Shown here: positions 17,271 through 26,392 of the stretch, piece after piece
How the letters are laid out: each line of letters starts with the position of its first letter
Position numbering within the stretch: position 1 is the first letter of the stretch
NCBI RefSeq assembly: GCF_001591365.1
Contig: NZ_BCUT01000008.1
Coordinates: forward strand, 1 to 64,000
Origin: Variovorax paradoxus NBRC 15149
GTDB taxonomy: Bacteria; Pseudomonadota; Gammaproteobacteria; Burkholderiales; Burkholderiaceae_C
DNA: 64,000 nt
Direction of reading: 5' to 3'
Notes under the pieces: model-generated
Told to the model about the DNA's origin: nothing
What the model saw: the letters and a program-made list of their open reading frames with translations, nothing else
The model's database searches: none
Translations under genes and position numbers: made by a program

Positions 17271-18658
17271 TGATGAAGAACCACCACCTCCGATGGATGC
17301 GCGGCATCCTCTTTGCCGGAGCCATGGCCTTGCTGCTCTCGTGCGGCGGTGGTGGTGGCGGCGGAGGTTCGGCAGGCAGCCTGGCCGGCATTGCCGGGAG
17401 TGGCGCGACGGGCTCTGGAAGCGATGGCGCGGGCACGGGAGGTGGCGGGACCGATGGCACCGGCGGTACGGGTGGCACGGGCAGCACCGGCGGCACGGGT
17501 ACCGCGGGCGGCTCCGACGGCACGAGCACTGCCGGCAACGGCAGCGGCGATGGCTCCGGCGTGGGCTCGGGCGGCACCGGCGTGAGCACCGCCGACGCCA
17601 CCGGCATCGGCTCCGTCGGCGGGCTGGGCAGCATCATCCTGAACGGCGTGCGCTACAACACGGATACCGCCAGCATCAGCCTGGAGGACGCCACCGAACT
17701 GCAGATCGGCATGAGCGTGCGCATTGCCGGCAAGATCGACAGCGACTTCACCGCGGCCACGGCGCAGCAGGTCGATTCGGCTGCCGAGCTGCGCGGTGCC
17801 GTCTCGGCCATCGATGCCGTCGGCGGCAGCTTCGCCGTGATGGGCACCACGGTCACCGTCGACAACGCCACGGTCTGGAGCGGCGCGAACAGCCTGGCCG
17901 GGCTCACGATCGGCGGCGTGGTGCAGGTCTGGGGCCTGCCCTCGGCGCCGGGCAGCTTGCGTGCCACGCGGGTTGAACTCAAGCCGGCTTCGGCTGAGCC
18001 GCTGGTGACCGGCGCGGTGCAAAACCTGGACCGGCTGGCCCAGCAATTCACGCTGGGCCAGCTCACGGTGCGCTACGGCAGCGCCACGTTCCCGGGCGGC
18101 ATCGACGCCTCCACGCTGGCCGAGGGCGCCATCGTCCGCGTGCGCGGCAGCGCTGCGCCGGTGCTGGGCACGTTCACTGCAAGCAAGGTGCAGGGCTGGT
18201 ACGCGGTGCCCAAGCAGAACGCGGCCGCGGTGCAGCTGGCGGGTGTCATCACCAGCTATAACGGGATCGGTGACTTCAAGGTGCTCGGTACAGCAATCAA
18301 TGCCTCCGATGCGCAGATTCCGGTCGGCCAGTCGAATTCGATCGGCAACGGCGTCAAGGTGGAACTCGACGGCTTCATGAGCAACGGCGTGCTGGTGGTC
18401 AAGAAGCTGCGAATTCGCAACATTCCGGGAACTGGGGGGCCGGTCGCGTTCACGGTGATCGGCGCCATCGGCAACTACTTGTCGCCCTCGAGTTTCGTGG
18501 TGAAGGGCCAGCAGGTGGACGCGAGTGGCCTTACCAGTGACGATTTCAAGAACGGCAGCGCCGCCGATCTGGCTAACGGCCGCCGTGTCACGGTGGTCGG
18601 CAATGCGGTGGTGGATGGCGTGCTGACCGCGCAGACCGTCACATTCCTGACACCCTGA
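17267..18658 (+). CDS. DUF5666-domain lipoprotein with Gly-rich linker
   Basis: The 463-residue protein starts with a lipoprotein signal (ILFAGAMALLLSC, with the lipobox cysteine followed by eight Gly). A linker of about 100 residues made almost only of Gly, Ser, Thr, Ala and Asp follows (about 25-120). Then come several repeats of a small beta domain with GTxVxVDNxTVWSG-, LxxGxxVxVxG- and GxIxAxxVxL-like patterns, as in DUF5666 proteins. It is probably anchored in the outer membrane and displayed outward by the flexible linker. Function is unknown; it is translationally coupled to the DUF6502 gene. Confidence 0.78.
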   Translation: MMMKNHHLRWMRGILFAGAMALLLSCGGGGGGGGSAGSLAGIAGSGATGSGSDGAGTGGGGTDGTGGTGGTGSTGGTGTAGGSDGTSTAGNGSGDGSGVGSGGTGVSTADATGIGSVGGLGSIILNGVRYNTDTASISLEDATELQIGMSVRIAGKIDSDFTAATAQQVDSAAELRGAVSAIDAVGGSFAVMGTTVTVDNATVWSGANSLAGLTIGGVVQVWGLPSAPGSLRATRVELKPASAEPLVTGAVQNLDRLAQQFTLGQLTVRYGSATFPGGIDASTLAEGAIVRVRGSAAPVLGTFTASKVQGWYAVPKQNAAAVQLAGVITSYNGIGDFKVLGTAINASDAQIPVGQSNSIGNGVKVELDGFMSNGVLVVKKLRIRNIPGTGGPVAFTVIGAIGNYLSPSSFVVKGQQVDASGLTSDDFKNGSAADLANGRRVTVVGNAVVDGVLTAQTVTFLTP

Positions 18659-18733
18659 ACAGGCCGGCCGGGCCGCACCCCGGGAACTCGCGCAGGCCTG
18701 CGGGGTACCAACCCGCCAGGGCCGGCGCAACTC

Positions 18734-18749
18734 GCCTGCCCTGGCAGGC
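18734..18749. repeat. Perfect GC-rich inverted repeat abutting a start codon
   Basis: GCCTGCC-CT-GGCAGGC lies directly before the ATG at 18750. The two-nt loop makes a stable RNA hairpin unlikely without fraying. It could hinder initiation at 18750 and favour the ATG at 18780. Confidence 0.4.
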
Positions 18750-19619
18750 ATGAAGGAAACGGGAGCACAAGAGAAGAACATGGGCGCGGCCGTTCCCGGC
18801 AGGCTGCGCCGTGCCGCCCGGGCGCTCGTCTTTGCAGCGCTTGCAGGCGCGCTGGCCACCTGCTGGGCCGACCCAATGGGCCTGCGCCAGGCTTTCATGG
18901 AACAGGTCGATCGCCGGCTCGATCCGCCACCCGACGAAGTGCAGCGCTACGGCGACCTCGCGCGCGATGAACTCAGGCGCGCGGGCATCGCCGAGGAGCC
19001 GCCCCAGTACGCGCTGCTGGTGGACCGCAGCGCCTCGGTCCAGGCCCTCTTCGTCTTCTGGCTGCCGGCCGGCGCCGCGCCCGTGCTGATCGGGGCAGCG
19101 CCGGTATCGACCGGGCGCCGCGGCGGGTTCGAGTACTTCGAGACGCCGCTGGGCGTGTTCGACCACTCGGTGGCAAACCCCGATTTCCGCGCGGAGGGCA
19201 CGCGCAACGAATTCGGCATTCGGGGCTATGGCGAAAAGGGAATGCGCGTGTTCGATTTCGGCTGGCAGCAGGCGCGGCGCCTGTGGGGCCGGGGCGGCAC
19301 GAGCACGATGCGGCTGCAGATGCACGCCACCGATCCCGACCGGCTCGAGGCGCGGCTGGGCAGCGTGCAATCGAAGGGCTGCATCCGCATTGCGGCCAGC
19401 CTGAACCGCTTCCTCGACCGCCTGGGCGTGCTCGATGCCGACTACCTCAGGGCCAAGGCCGAGGGCAGCGCGCCGTGGGTGCTGCCGCCGGACCAGGCGC
19501 CGGTCGAAGGCGCGGGGCGCTATCTCATCGTCGTCGACACCGGCCGCTCCGAACGGCCCGCCTGGTCGCCGCCGCCGAAGTCCGGCCCGTTGCCCACGGG
19601 CGCCGACTCCGCGCCCTAA
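18750..19619 (+). CDS. Exported murein L,D-transpeptidase-like protein
   Basis: The ORF has 289 residues. ATG 18780 (ten codons in) may be the true start because it has AGAGAAG upstream and gives a normal signal peptide (RRAARALVFAALAGALATCWA). The catalytic region is YkuD-like: RLQMHATDPDRLE (about residue 190), then SVQSKGCIRIAASLNRFLD with the active cysteine near residue 211. GVFDHSVANPDFR and GIRGYGEKGMRVFDFGW are substrate-cleft segments seen in the larger members. It should act on peptidoglycan tetrapeptides in the periplasm. Its stop codon shares bases with that of the convergent hemerythrin gene. Confidence 0.8.
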   Translation: MKETGAQEKNMGAAVPGRLRRAARALVFAALAGALATCWADPMGLRQAFMEQVDRRLDPPPDEVQRYGDLARDELRRAGIAEEPPQYALLVDRSASVQALFVFWLPAGAAPVLIGAAPVSTGRRGGFEYFETPLGVFDHSVANPDFRAEGTRNEFGIRGYGEKGMRVFDFGWQQARRLWGRGGTSTMRLQMHATDPDRLEARLGSVQSKGCIRIAASLNRFLDRLGVLDADYLRAKAEGSAPWVLPPDQAPVEGAGRYLIVVDTGRSERPAWSPPPKSGPLPTGADSAP

Positions 19620-20200
19620 GCCGCAGGGCCCAGCCCGATCGGCGCAGGCACGATGTTCACGATGCGGGTGAAGAGCGCTTCGTACTCCCGCTCCGGCCGG
19701 TAGCCGGTGAGCGGATCGCGGTTGCGTCCGAACGCCTCGTCCAGGTCGCGCCAGTCCTCGGCAGTCAGCACCTTCTCGGCGAGCGGCAGGATCTCGCGCT
19801 CCTCGATCGCCATGTGGTCCAGGTAGAAGTCGACGTACTGCCCCATCGCGCTTTCGAAGGCGGCCCGCCGCGAGTCGCCCAGCATCTCGAAGGCCAGCAT
19901 CGCGTGCTCCACGTTGCGGATCTTCCGCTCGCCCCAGGCATGGTCGTTGTCGAGCCGGTCCATCAGCTCGCGCGAGATCGGCGTGCGGGCGCGCAGCTTG
20001 GGAAACAGCAGCTCGCTCTCCTTGCGGTGGTGGCGCTTTTCCGGGAATTCGTCGACGTAGAACAGCATGGCGCGCAAGGCCGCGAAGTCGGGCGGGGTTC
20101 CCTTGCGGCGGTGCTGTTCGAGCAGCATGATGATGGAGCGCAGCATGGCGGCAAGCGCCGCATGCTCCTGGCGAATGATGCGAACGGTGGCGTGGGTCAT
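19616..20200 (-). CDS. Hemerythrin HHE-domain protein
   Basis: The 194-residue cytosolic four-helix protein has the di-iron ligand pattern of the HHE cation-binding domain: IIRQEHAAL (His), RHHRKESELLFP (His, Glu), NDHAWGERKI (His) and YLDHMAIEEREILP (His and Glu). Such proteins bind O2 or NO or act in iron-sulfur repair. It is divergent from a universal stress gene. A degenerate FNR-like box (TTGCT-N4-ATCAA) lies 51 nt upstream, fitting a role in low-oxygen or nitrosative stress. The gene ends in a TAG that overlaps the TAA of the transpeptidase gene. Confidence 0.88.
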   Translation of the reverse strand: MTHATVRIIRQEHAALAAMLRSIIMLLEQHRRKGTPPDFAALRAMLFYVDEFPEKRHHRKESELLFPKLRARTPISRELMDRLDNDHAWGERKIRNVEHAMLAFEMLGDSRRAAFESAMGQYVDFYLDHMAIEEREILPLAEKVLTAEDWRDLDEAFGRNRDPLTGYRPEREYEALFTRIVNIVPAPIGLGPAA

Positions 20201-20250
20201 GGATGGCTCCTGTGCGTACCCGAGGATCGCGGGTCCGGGCCTGCACAGGC

Positions 20251-20264
20251 TTGCTGCAGATCAA
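20251..20264 (-). promoter_or_regulatory. Degenerate FNR/Anr-like box upstream of the hemerythrin gene
   Basis: TTGCTGCAGATCAA differs from TTGAT-N4-ATCAA by one base. A weak GATCCT lies 22 nt downstream on the minus strand, in the -10 position of a class II FNR promoter. Confidence 0.45.
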
Positions 20265-20312
20265 ACGCGATGCATCCCGTGCGGACCTTTTCGCCCGCGA
20301 GAACGCCTTCGC

Positions 20313-20353
20313 TTGATCCGCATCAAGCCGCGCCTCGCACCGGCCCGGACACT
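20313..20353 (+). promoter_or_regulatory. FNR/Anr-type promoter of the universal stress gene
   Basis: A perfect box TTGATCCGCATCAA occupies 20313-20326. GACACT follows after 21 nt (20348-20353), as expected when the activator is centred near -41.5. Transcription would start near 20360, about 30 nt before the ATG. The same GACACT hexamer follows the ccoN box. Confidence 0.8.
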
Positions 20354-20389
20354 GGCCGCATACCCACCTCAAAGCAAAGCGAGGACACC

Positions 20390-20899
20390 ATGTACCAGCG
20401 AATTCTTGTTCCTGTCGATGGAAGTTCGACATCCAGCCATGGCCTGGGCGAAGCGATTCGCCTTGCCAAGGTCACCGCAGGGCGCCTGCGCCTGATCCAC
20501 GTCATCGACGAGCTCTCCTTCGCCCTGGCAATGGACGCCTATTCGGGCCGCACGGGCGACTGGCTCGATGAACTGCGCGCCGCCGCCGCCAGGCTGCTCG
20601 AGGAAGGCGAGGCAAGGGCCGCCGCCGAAGGGGTCCAGGCCGACTCGGTGCTGTGCGACAACTTCAGGGGGGCCGTTCCCGACCGGGTCACGGCCGAGGC
20701 GGCTTCCTGGCCCGCGGACCTGATCGTGCTGGGAACGCACGGCCGGCGCGGCCTCGGCCGCATGGTGATGGGCAGCAGCGCGGAACAGATCCTGCGCAGC
20801 GCGAGTGTTCCGGTGCTGCTGGTGCGCGCGCCCGAATCGCATGCCAAGGCGGAAGCGGCGCGCTTCACCATGCCGGGCGGCGCGGTGGCGAGCCAGTAG
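20390..20899 (+). CDS. Universal stress protein (UspA family)
   Basis: The 169-residue single-domain Usp begins YQRILVPVDGS, with the first beta strand and the nucleotide-contacting Asp. It ends with GTHGRRGLGRMVMGSSAEQ and VPVLLVR, the ATP-binding G-x2-G-x9-G-S motif. A 20-residue tail follows. The open frame runs farther upstream, but ATG 20390 is the family start and follows a perfect FNR box. Expected to act in survival under oxygen limitation. Confidence 0.92.
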   Translation: MYQRILVPVDGSSTSSHGLGEAIRLAKVTAGRLRLIHVIDELSFALAMDAYSGRTGDWLDELRAAAARLLEEGEARAAAEGVQADSVLCDNFRGAVPDRVTAEAASWPADLIVLGTHGRRGLGRMVMGSSAEQILRSASVPVLLVRAPESHAKAEAARFTMPGGAVASQ

Positions 20900-20916
20900 G
20901 CAGGCCGGCCGGGTGT

Positions 20917-21138
20917 CTATCCGTCCAGCGGCACGCCGCCGCCGAAACGGCTGGTCCACTGGTCCAGCAGTTCCTGCTGGACGGCCTTGGCCGACTGCTG
21001 CCAGGCAGCCAGCATTCCCCACTGGACCTGCTGCGCCCGCAGCACGCTCGCGCCGCAGGCCGCCTGCCAGTCGAGCAGGGAGCGAAAGTAGGCATCGGTC
21101 CATGCCGATGCGGGTGTTGCGGGAACGTTGCTGTCCAT
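20917..21138 (-). CDS. Small hypothetical protein with an amphipathic helical segment
   Basis: The 73-residue product has many Gln, Ala and Trp (LRAQQVQWGMLAAWQQSAKAVQQELLDQW). This suggests amphipathic helices, vaguely like phasin-type proteins. AGGAG six nt before ATG 21138 supports translation. It is convergent with the universal stress gene. The family is not recognised. Confidence 0.6.
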   Translation of the reverse strand: MDSNVPATPASAWTDAYFRSLLDWQAACGASVLRAQQVQWGMLAAWQQSAKAVQQELLDQWTSRFGGGVPLDG

Positions 21139-21385
21139 GCTGTTCTCCTGGGTTGTCCGGAAATGGAATCATGTGGGGCGAGCCGGGTCGGGCGCCGCGA
21201 TGCAGCCGCGTCGAGCACATCCTATCGAGCGGGCGCGGTCCGCGCAAAAGCCGGCGCGAACTCAAAAAAGACCCGCAGGCCACATCGGAATTGCGCCGCG
21301 ACGGCAAGGTGCGAAGCGTGTGCACCGATAGTGGAAGCCGCTCCTCTTTGTTTTTCTCTGTCTTTTCTTCTTCGAAAGGTTTGAG
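21139..21385. other. Intergenic region upstream of the BON-phosphoketolase operon
   Basis: No gene and no FNR-type box were found here, unlike the other leader regions of this island. The last 45 nt form a pyrimidine-rich tract (CTCTTTGTTTTTCTCTGTC then TTTTCTTCTTCG) just before the AAGG ribosome-binding site of the BON gene. Confidence 0.5.
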
Positions 21386-21616
21386 ATGAACCCCGATATT
21401 CAACTCAGGCACGAGGTCTTCGCCCAGCTGAACTGGGACCCGGCGGTGTGCAGCTGCGATGTCGACGTGCGCGTGGCCGACGGCGTGGTCACCTTGCATG
21501 GCCAGCTGGCCAGCGAGGACCTGAAGAGCGCCGTCGAGCGCGCCGTGCGCCGGGCCGAAGGCGTCACGCTGATCGTCAACCGGCTGACCACCGCGGAATG
21601 CGCGAACAATGACTGA
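21386..21616 (+). CDS. BON-domain protein
   Basis: The 76-residue protein consists of one BON domain: [13 protein letters not shown], then [40 protein letters not shown], with the conserved Gly in VxLxG. It has no signal peptide, so it is probably cytoplasmic, unlike OsmY. Its stop overlaps the ATG of the phosphoketolase gene, indicating coupled translation. Short cytosolic BON proteins near stress genes are common; binding partner unknown. Confidence 0.85.
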   Translation: MNPDIQLRHEVFAQLNWDPAVCSCDVDVRVADGVVTLHGQLASEDLKSAVERAVRRAEGVTLIVNRLTTAECANND

Positions 21617-23960
21617 GCACGACGACTTCGCGCTGCTGGACGCCTGGTGGCGCGCGGCCAACTACCTGTCCGTGGGCCAGATCTACCTGATGGACAACCC
21701 GCTGCTGCGCGAGAAGCTGAGCCTTTCGCACATCAAGCCGCGGCTCTTGGGCCACTGGGGCACGACGCCGGGCCTCAATTTCGTCTATGCGCACATGAAC
21801 CGCGCCATCGCGGCGCGCGAGCTCGACGCCATCTTCGTCGCCGGCCCCGGCCACGGCGGCCCGGGCGTGGTTGCCAACACCTATCTCGAGGGCACCTACA
21901 GCGAGGTCTACCCCGCCATCGGCCAGGATGCCGATGGCATGAAGCGGCTCTTCACGCAGTTCTCGTTCCCGGGCGGCATTCCGAGCCACGTGGCGCCCGA
22001 AACGCCGGGCTCGATCCATGAAGGCGGCGAGCTCGGCTATTCGCTGCTGCATGCCTACGGCGCGGTGTTCGACAACCCCGGCCTGCTCGCCTGCTGCGTG
22101 ATCGGCGATGGCGAGGCCGAAACCGGTGCGCTCGCGGCAAGCTGGCACTCCAACAAGTTCCTGAACCCCGAGAGCGACGGCGCCGTGCTGCCGATCCTGC
22201 ACCTGAACGGCTACAAGATCGCCGGCCCCACGGTGCTCGCGCGCATTCCGGACGAAGAGCTGGCGCAGCTGCTGCGGGGCTACGGACACGAGCCGTACTT
22301 CGTTGCCGGCCACGAGCCCGCGCAGATGCACCGGCTGATGGCGGCCGCGCTCGACAAGGCGCTCGACGGCATCGACGCCATCCAGGCCGATGCCCGGAAG
22401 AACGGCTTCCGCGAGCGGCCGCGCTGGCCGATGATCGTGCTGCGTTCGCCCAAGGGCTGGACCGGGCCGCGGCAGGTGGACGGCGTGCCGGTCGAGGGCA
22501 CCTTCCGCGCGCACCAGGTGCCGCTCACCGGCTTTGCCGCCAAGCCGGAGCATGTGGGCCTGCTCGAAGACTGGATGCGCAGCTACCGGCCCGAGGAATT
22601 GTTCGACGAAGGCGGCGCGTTGCGCCCCGAGATCGCGGCGCTGGCGCCCAAGGGAGCGAGGCGCATGAGCGCCAATCCGCACACCAACGGCGGCCTGCTG
22701 CTCCGGGACCTGGCCATGCCGCCCTTCCGCGAGCATGCGGTGGCGGTGGCCACGCCCGGCGCCGCGGATGCGGAGGCCACGCGCGTGGCGGGCCAGTTCC
22801 TGCGCGAGGTGATGCGCCGCAACGAGGCAGCGCGCAACTTCCGCGTCATGGGGCCGGACGAAACCACGTCGAACCGGCTGGGCGCGCTGTTCGAGGTCAC
22901 GGCGCGGACTTCCACCGCCGAGATCCTCCCCGGCGACGACCATGTGTCGCCCGAAGGCCGCGTGATGGAGGTGCTGAGCGAGCACCTGTGCCAGGGCTGG
23001 CTCGAAGGCTACCTGCTCACCGGGCGCCATGGCTTCTTCTCGTGCTACGAGGCCTTCATCCACATCGTCGATTCGATGTTCAACCAGCATGCCAAGTGGC
23101 TCAAGGTGACGCGCGGCATCGGCTGGCGCCCTCCGATCGCCTCGCTCAACTACCTGCTCACCAGCCATGTCTGGCGGCAGGACCACAACGGCTTCAGCCA
23201 CCAGGACCCTGGCTTTCTCGACCACGTGGTGAACAAGAAGGCCGAGGTGGTGCGCGTGTACCTGCCGCCCGATGCCAACACGCTGCTGTCGGTGGCCGAC
23301 CATTGCCTGCGGAGCCGCAACTACGTGAACGTGATCGTCGCGGGCAAGCAGCCGGGGCCGCAGTGGCTGGACATCGAATCGGCGGTGCGCCACTGCACCG
23401 TGGGCCTGGGCATCTGGACCTGGGCCAGCAACGACCAGGATGCCGCACCCGACGTGGTGATGGCCTGCGCCGGCGACGTGCCCACGCTCGAGACGCTGGC
23501 GGCCGTCGACCTGCTGCGCAGGATGCTGCCGGAACTGAAGGTGCGCGTGGTGAACGTGGTCGACCTGATGGCGCTGCAGGCGCCCGATGCGCATCCGCAC
23601 GGCCTGCCGCATGCAGAGTTCGACGCCATCTTCACCACCGACTGCCCGGTGGTCTTCGCGTTCCACGGCTATCCCTCGCTGGTCCACCGGCTCACCTACA
23701 AGCGCACCAACCACGACAACTTCCATGTCCACGGCTACTGCGAGGAAGGCACCACCACCACGCCGTTCGACATGACCGTACTCAACCGGCTCGACCGCTT
23801 CCACCTGGCGGCCGACGCCATTGCGCGCGTCGAGCGCTTTCGCGACAGCGCGGGCCATGTGCAGCAGCATCTGCGCGACAAGTTGCTGGAGCACCGCGCC
23901 TACGTCACCGTGCACGGCAAGGACATGCCGGAGATCGAGGACTGGCGCTGGGCGGGCTGA
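21609..23960 (+). CDS. Phosphoketolase (D-xylulose/D-fructose 5/6-phosphate)
   Basis: The 783-residue thiamine-diphosphate enzyme cleaves xylulose 5-phosphate (and perhaps fructose 6-phosphate) with phosphate to acetyl phosphate. Signatures are [54 protein letters not shown] and the TPP motif [19 protein letters not shown]. The C-terminal part has [18 protein letters not shown] and [13 protein letters not shown]. Length matches the family (about 790). Cotranscribed with the BON gene inside an oxygen-limitation island, it may supply acetyl phosphate/ATP when respiration is limited (inference). Confidence 0.96.
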   Translation: MTEHDDFALLDAWWRAANYLSVGQIYLMDNPLLREKLSLSHIKPRLLGHWGTTPGLNFVYAHMNRAIAARELDAIFVAGPGHGGPGVVANTYLEGTYSEVYPAIGQDADGMKRLFTQFSFPGGIPSHVAPETPGSIHEGGELGYSLLHAYGAVFDNPGLLACCVIGDGEAETGALAASWHSNKFLNPESDGAVLPILHLNGYKIAGPTVLARIPDEELAQLLRGYGHEPYFVAGHEPAQMHRLMAAALDKALDGIDAIQADARKNGFRERPRWPMIVLRSPKGWTGPRQVDGVPVEGTFRAHQVPLTGFAAKPEHVGLLEDWMRSYRPEELFDEGGALRPEIAALAPKGARRMSANPHTNGGLLLRDLAMPPFREHAVAVATPGAADAEATRVAGQFLREVMRRNEAARNFRVMGPDETTSNRLGALFEVTARTSTAEILPGDDHVSPEGRVMEVLSEHLCQGWLEGYLLTGRHGFFSCYEAFIHIVDSMFNQHAKWLKVTRGIGWRPPIASLNYLLTSHVWRQDHNGFSHQDPGFLDHVVNKKAEVVRVYLPPDANTLLSVADHCLRSRNYVNVIVAGKQPGPQWLDIESAVRHCTVGLGIWTWASNDQDAAPDVVMACAGDVPTLETLAAVDLLRRMLPELKVRVVNVVDLMALQAPDAHPHGLPHAEFDAIFTTDCPVVFAFHGYPSLVHRLTYKRTNHDNFHVHGYCEEGTTTTPFDMTVLNRLDRFHLAADAIARVERFRDSAGHVQQHLRDKLLEHRAYVTVHGKDMPEIEDWRWAG

Positions 23961-23973
23961 GCCGGCGCGCCGC

Positions 23974-24672
23974 TCAGCGGCACCAGTCGGCGATCCGGTG
24001 GCCGAGGTCCGACCAGAGCGCCTGCAGCGCCACCGCCGCCAGCAGCACGCCCGCCAGGCGCGCGCCCCAGGCCTGGAGCCGGCCGGTGCCGCCCCAGCGC
24101 AGCCGCTGCCAGAGCCATGGCGCCAGCACCAGCGACAGTCCGCTGCCGATGGCGAACGACATCATCGCGAGGCCGCCCTGCAGCGGCCCGTTGCCCAGGC
24201 TGGCCAGCAGCAGCGCCGAGTAGAGCAGCCCGCAAGGCATGGCCACCCAGAGTGCGCCGGCGGCCAGCAGGCCCAGCGGCGTGCCGCCGGCCAGCGGGCG
24301 AAGGCGCGCTTCGAGCGTTCGGCCGACGCGCTGCGCCCATACCGGCTGCCGGCCTGCGACGGCCAGCATGGCGCCCCATGCGAACACGAACACATGCAGC
24401 AGCATCCACAGCGGCCTGAGCGCGGCGACCTGCGCGCTGGCCTGGGCCAGGCTGTCCACGCTTGCGGCCGCAATGGCGCCCGCGGCGGCGTAGCTTGCGA
24501 TGCGGCCCACATGAAAGGCCGCCGGCGCCGCGAAGGCAGTGTTGGCATGGCCGCCCGCCGCCGCCGGCACGATGCGGATCACCGCGGCCGAGGCCGCGCC
24601 GCACATGGCCACGCAGTGCGGGCCGCCTGCCAGGCCCATCAGCAAGGCGGCGCCGGCCCATGCGGTCTGCAT
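23974..24672 (-). CDS. TauE/SafE (UreH-like) membrane protein of the cbb3 cluster
   Basis: The 232-residue protein has about six membrane helices. It opens LLMGLAGGPHCVAMCGA, the GPHCxxMCG motif typical of the UreH-like/SafE proteins found beside cco genes, where Cys/His may handle copper. LLAAGALWVAMPCGLLYSALLLAS repeats a Pro-Cys-Gly motif in the middle. The start is two nt after the hemN stop on the same strand. It probably assists copper handling or assembly of the oxidase (inference). Confidence 0.82.
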   Translation of the reverse strand: MQTAWAGAALLMGLAGGPHCVAMCGAASAAVIRIVPAAAGGHANTAFAAPAAFHVGRIASYAAAGAIAAASVDSLAQASAQVAALRPLWMLLHVFVFAWGAMLAVAGRQPVWAQRVGRTLEARLRPLAGGTPLGLLAAGALWVAMPCGLLYSALLLASLGNGPLQGGLAMMSFAIGSGLSLVLAPWLWQRLRWGGTGRLQAWGARLAGVLLAAVALQALWSDLGHRIADWCR

Positions 24673-24674
24673 GC

Positions 24675-26087
24675 TCAGACCACGCGCGAAAAGCGCGTGC
24701 GGTTCTCGCGGCAATAGCGGTCGAACACCATGGCGATGGCGCGCACCACGAACCAGCCCTCGGCCGTGACCTCGATGTCGTGGTCGCTGACCCGCACCAG
24801 CCCCTGGGCCACAAGCGGCCCGAGCGCCGCGAACTCGGCCGCGAAGTAGTGCCGGAAGTCGATGCGGTGCGCCTCGCCGATGGCGTCGAACACCACCCGC
24901 CCCCTGCACATCACCGCCATGATGACCGCGCGCCGCAGCACGTCGTCGCGCGACAGCGCAAGCCCGCGGACCACGGGCAGGCGGCCCTGGCCGAGCAGGT
25001 CGTAGTAGGTGTCCAGCGTCTTGGCGTTCTGGCTGTAGGTGGCGCCGATGCGGCCGATGGCGGAAACGCCGAGCGCCACCAGGTCGCCCTCCGGCTGCGT
25101 GCTGTAGCCCTGGAAATCGCGCTGCAGCCGCCCCTGCCGCTTGGCCACCGCCAGCGGATCGTCCGGCAGCGCGAAGTGGTCCATGCCGATGTAGACGTAG
25201 CCGGCATCGCTGAGCGTGGCAATGGCGCGCGAGAGCATTCGCACCCGCGCGGCGGCGTCGGGCAGTTCGTCCGCGGCAATGCGCCGCTGCGGCTTGAAGC
25301 GTTCGGGCAGGTGCGCATAGGCGTAGAGCGCGATGCGGTCGGGCCGAAGCTCGCAGACCTGGGCCATGGTGCGCTCGAAGGACCTGTCGTTCTGGCGCGG
25401 CAGCCCGTAGATCAGGTCGGCGTTGATCGACTTGAATCCCAGCGCGCGCGCATCGGCCATCAAGCCGAACACCTGGTGCGCGGGCTGGATGCGGTGCACG
25501 GCCTTCTGCACCTCGGGGTCGAAGTCCTGCACGCCGAAGCTCAGCCGGTTGAAACCCAGCGTCGCCAGGCTGGCGAGCCGCGCGGCATCGACGGTGCGCG
25601 GATCGATCTCGATGGACCATTCGCCGCCGGGGACGAAGTCGAAGGATTCGCGCAGCATGGCCAGCAGTTCGCCCAGCTCCGCGTCGCTCAGGAAGGTGGG
25701 CGTGCCGCCGCCCAGGTGCAACTGGCTCACGGCGGCGCGGCGGCCCAGCTGCGCGGCCTGGAGCCGGGTCTCGCGCGCCAGGTAGGCCAGGTACTGGGTG
25801 GCCCGCTCGTGGTGCCGCGTCACCACCTTGTTGCATGCGCAGTAGTAGCACAGCGATTCGCAGAACGGAATGTGCACGTAGAGCGACAGCGGCGCCGCCG
25901 AAGCGCCCGCATCGCGCCGCTCGCGCAGCGCCGCCGCGTACTCGTCCGCACCGAAGGCTTCGATGAACCGGTCGGCCGTGGGATACGAGGTGTAGCGCGG
26001 GCCCGCAACGTCGAACTGCCGCAGCACGGCAGCCGACAAGGGGGCGGCATCTGGAAGCCCCGTGGAGGCGGTGCAAGGCTGTGTCAT
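24675..26087 (-). CDS. hemN: Oxygen-independent coproporphyrinogen III oxidase
   Basis: The 470-residue radical-SAM enzyme converts coproporphyrinogen III to protoporphyrinogen IX without O2. It has YTSYPTADRF near the N-terminus, then VHIPFCESLCYYCACNK with the CxxxCxxC cluster ligands and the fourth conserved Cys. LHLGGGTPTFLS, the GG SAM motif, follows, with LSFGVQDFDPEVQKAVHR and YIGMDHFALP. The frame is open far upstream; ATG 26087 is chosen because it overlaps the ccoH-like stop by 4 nt. It supplies heme for the cbb3 oxidase at low oxygen. Confidence 0.95.
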   Translation of the reverse strand: MTQPCTASTGLPDAAPLSAAVLRQFDVAGPRYTSYPTADRFIEAFGADEYAAALRERRDAGASAAPLSLYVHIPFCESLCYYCACNKVVTRHHERATQYLAYLARETRLQAAQLGRRAAVSQLHLGGGTPTFLSDAELGELLAMLRESFDFVPGGEWSIEIDPRTVDAARLASLATLGFNRLSFGVQDFDPEVQKAVHRIQPAHQVFGLMADARALGFKSINADLIYGLPRQNDRSFERTMAQVCELRPDRIALYAYAHLPERFKPQRRIAADELPDAAARVRMLSRAIATLSDAGYVYIGMDHFALPDDPLAVAKRQGRLQRDFQGYSTQPEGDLVALGVSAIGRIGATYSQNAKTLDTYYDLLGQGRLPVVRGLALSRDDVLRRAVIMAVMCRGRVVFDAIGEAHRIDFRHYFAAEFAALGPLVAQGLVRVSDHDIEVTAEGWFVVRAIAMVFDRYCRENRTRFSRVV

Positions 26088-26380
26088 TGCGAACGCTCGG
26101 GAAGATTGCGGGGCAGCGGCACGGCCTCGGCCGGTGTCGCCGCGTGGTTCCTGCCGTTGACGGCGGGCATCAGTGTCTTGTCCGCCAGGGCCTTGTTGAT
26201 TTCGACGCCGCGGCGGTAATAGTCTTCCGACACCAGCGGGTCGGCGCTGCCCCAGGCAACCCAGAAGGTCACGAAGCTTGCGACCACCACCAGCGCCGGG
26301 CCGGCAATCACCATCCACAGCAGCGGGTGGCGCCACCATGCATCGCCGGCAGCCGGCGGATCGTTCGTCGTTGCATTCAT
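26084..26380 (-). CDS. FixH/CcoH-like membrane protein
   Basis: The 98-residue protein has one membrane helix (LLWMVIAGPALVVVASFVTFWVAWG) followed by DPLVSEDYYRRGVEINKALADK, the DYYRRG segment characteristic of FixH/CcoH. It is shorter than typical FixH (about 150-170 residues). It lies 12 nt after ccoG and overlaps hemN, so it is part of the cco operon. CcoH acts in assembly and stability of the cbb3 oxidase. Confidence 0.8.
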   Translation of the reverse strand: MNATTNDPPAAGDAWWRHPLLWMVIAGPALVVVASFVTFWVAWGSADPLVSEDYYRRGVEINKALADKTLMPAVNGRNHAATPAEAVPLPRNLPERSQ

Positions 26381-26392
26381 CTTTCGTCTCCT

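Noticed and set aside
21576-23915. Long minus-strand open frame opposite phosphoketolase
   Set aside because: Shadow frame without motifs; phosphoketolase signatures are complete on the plus strand.
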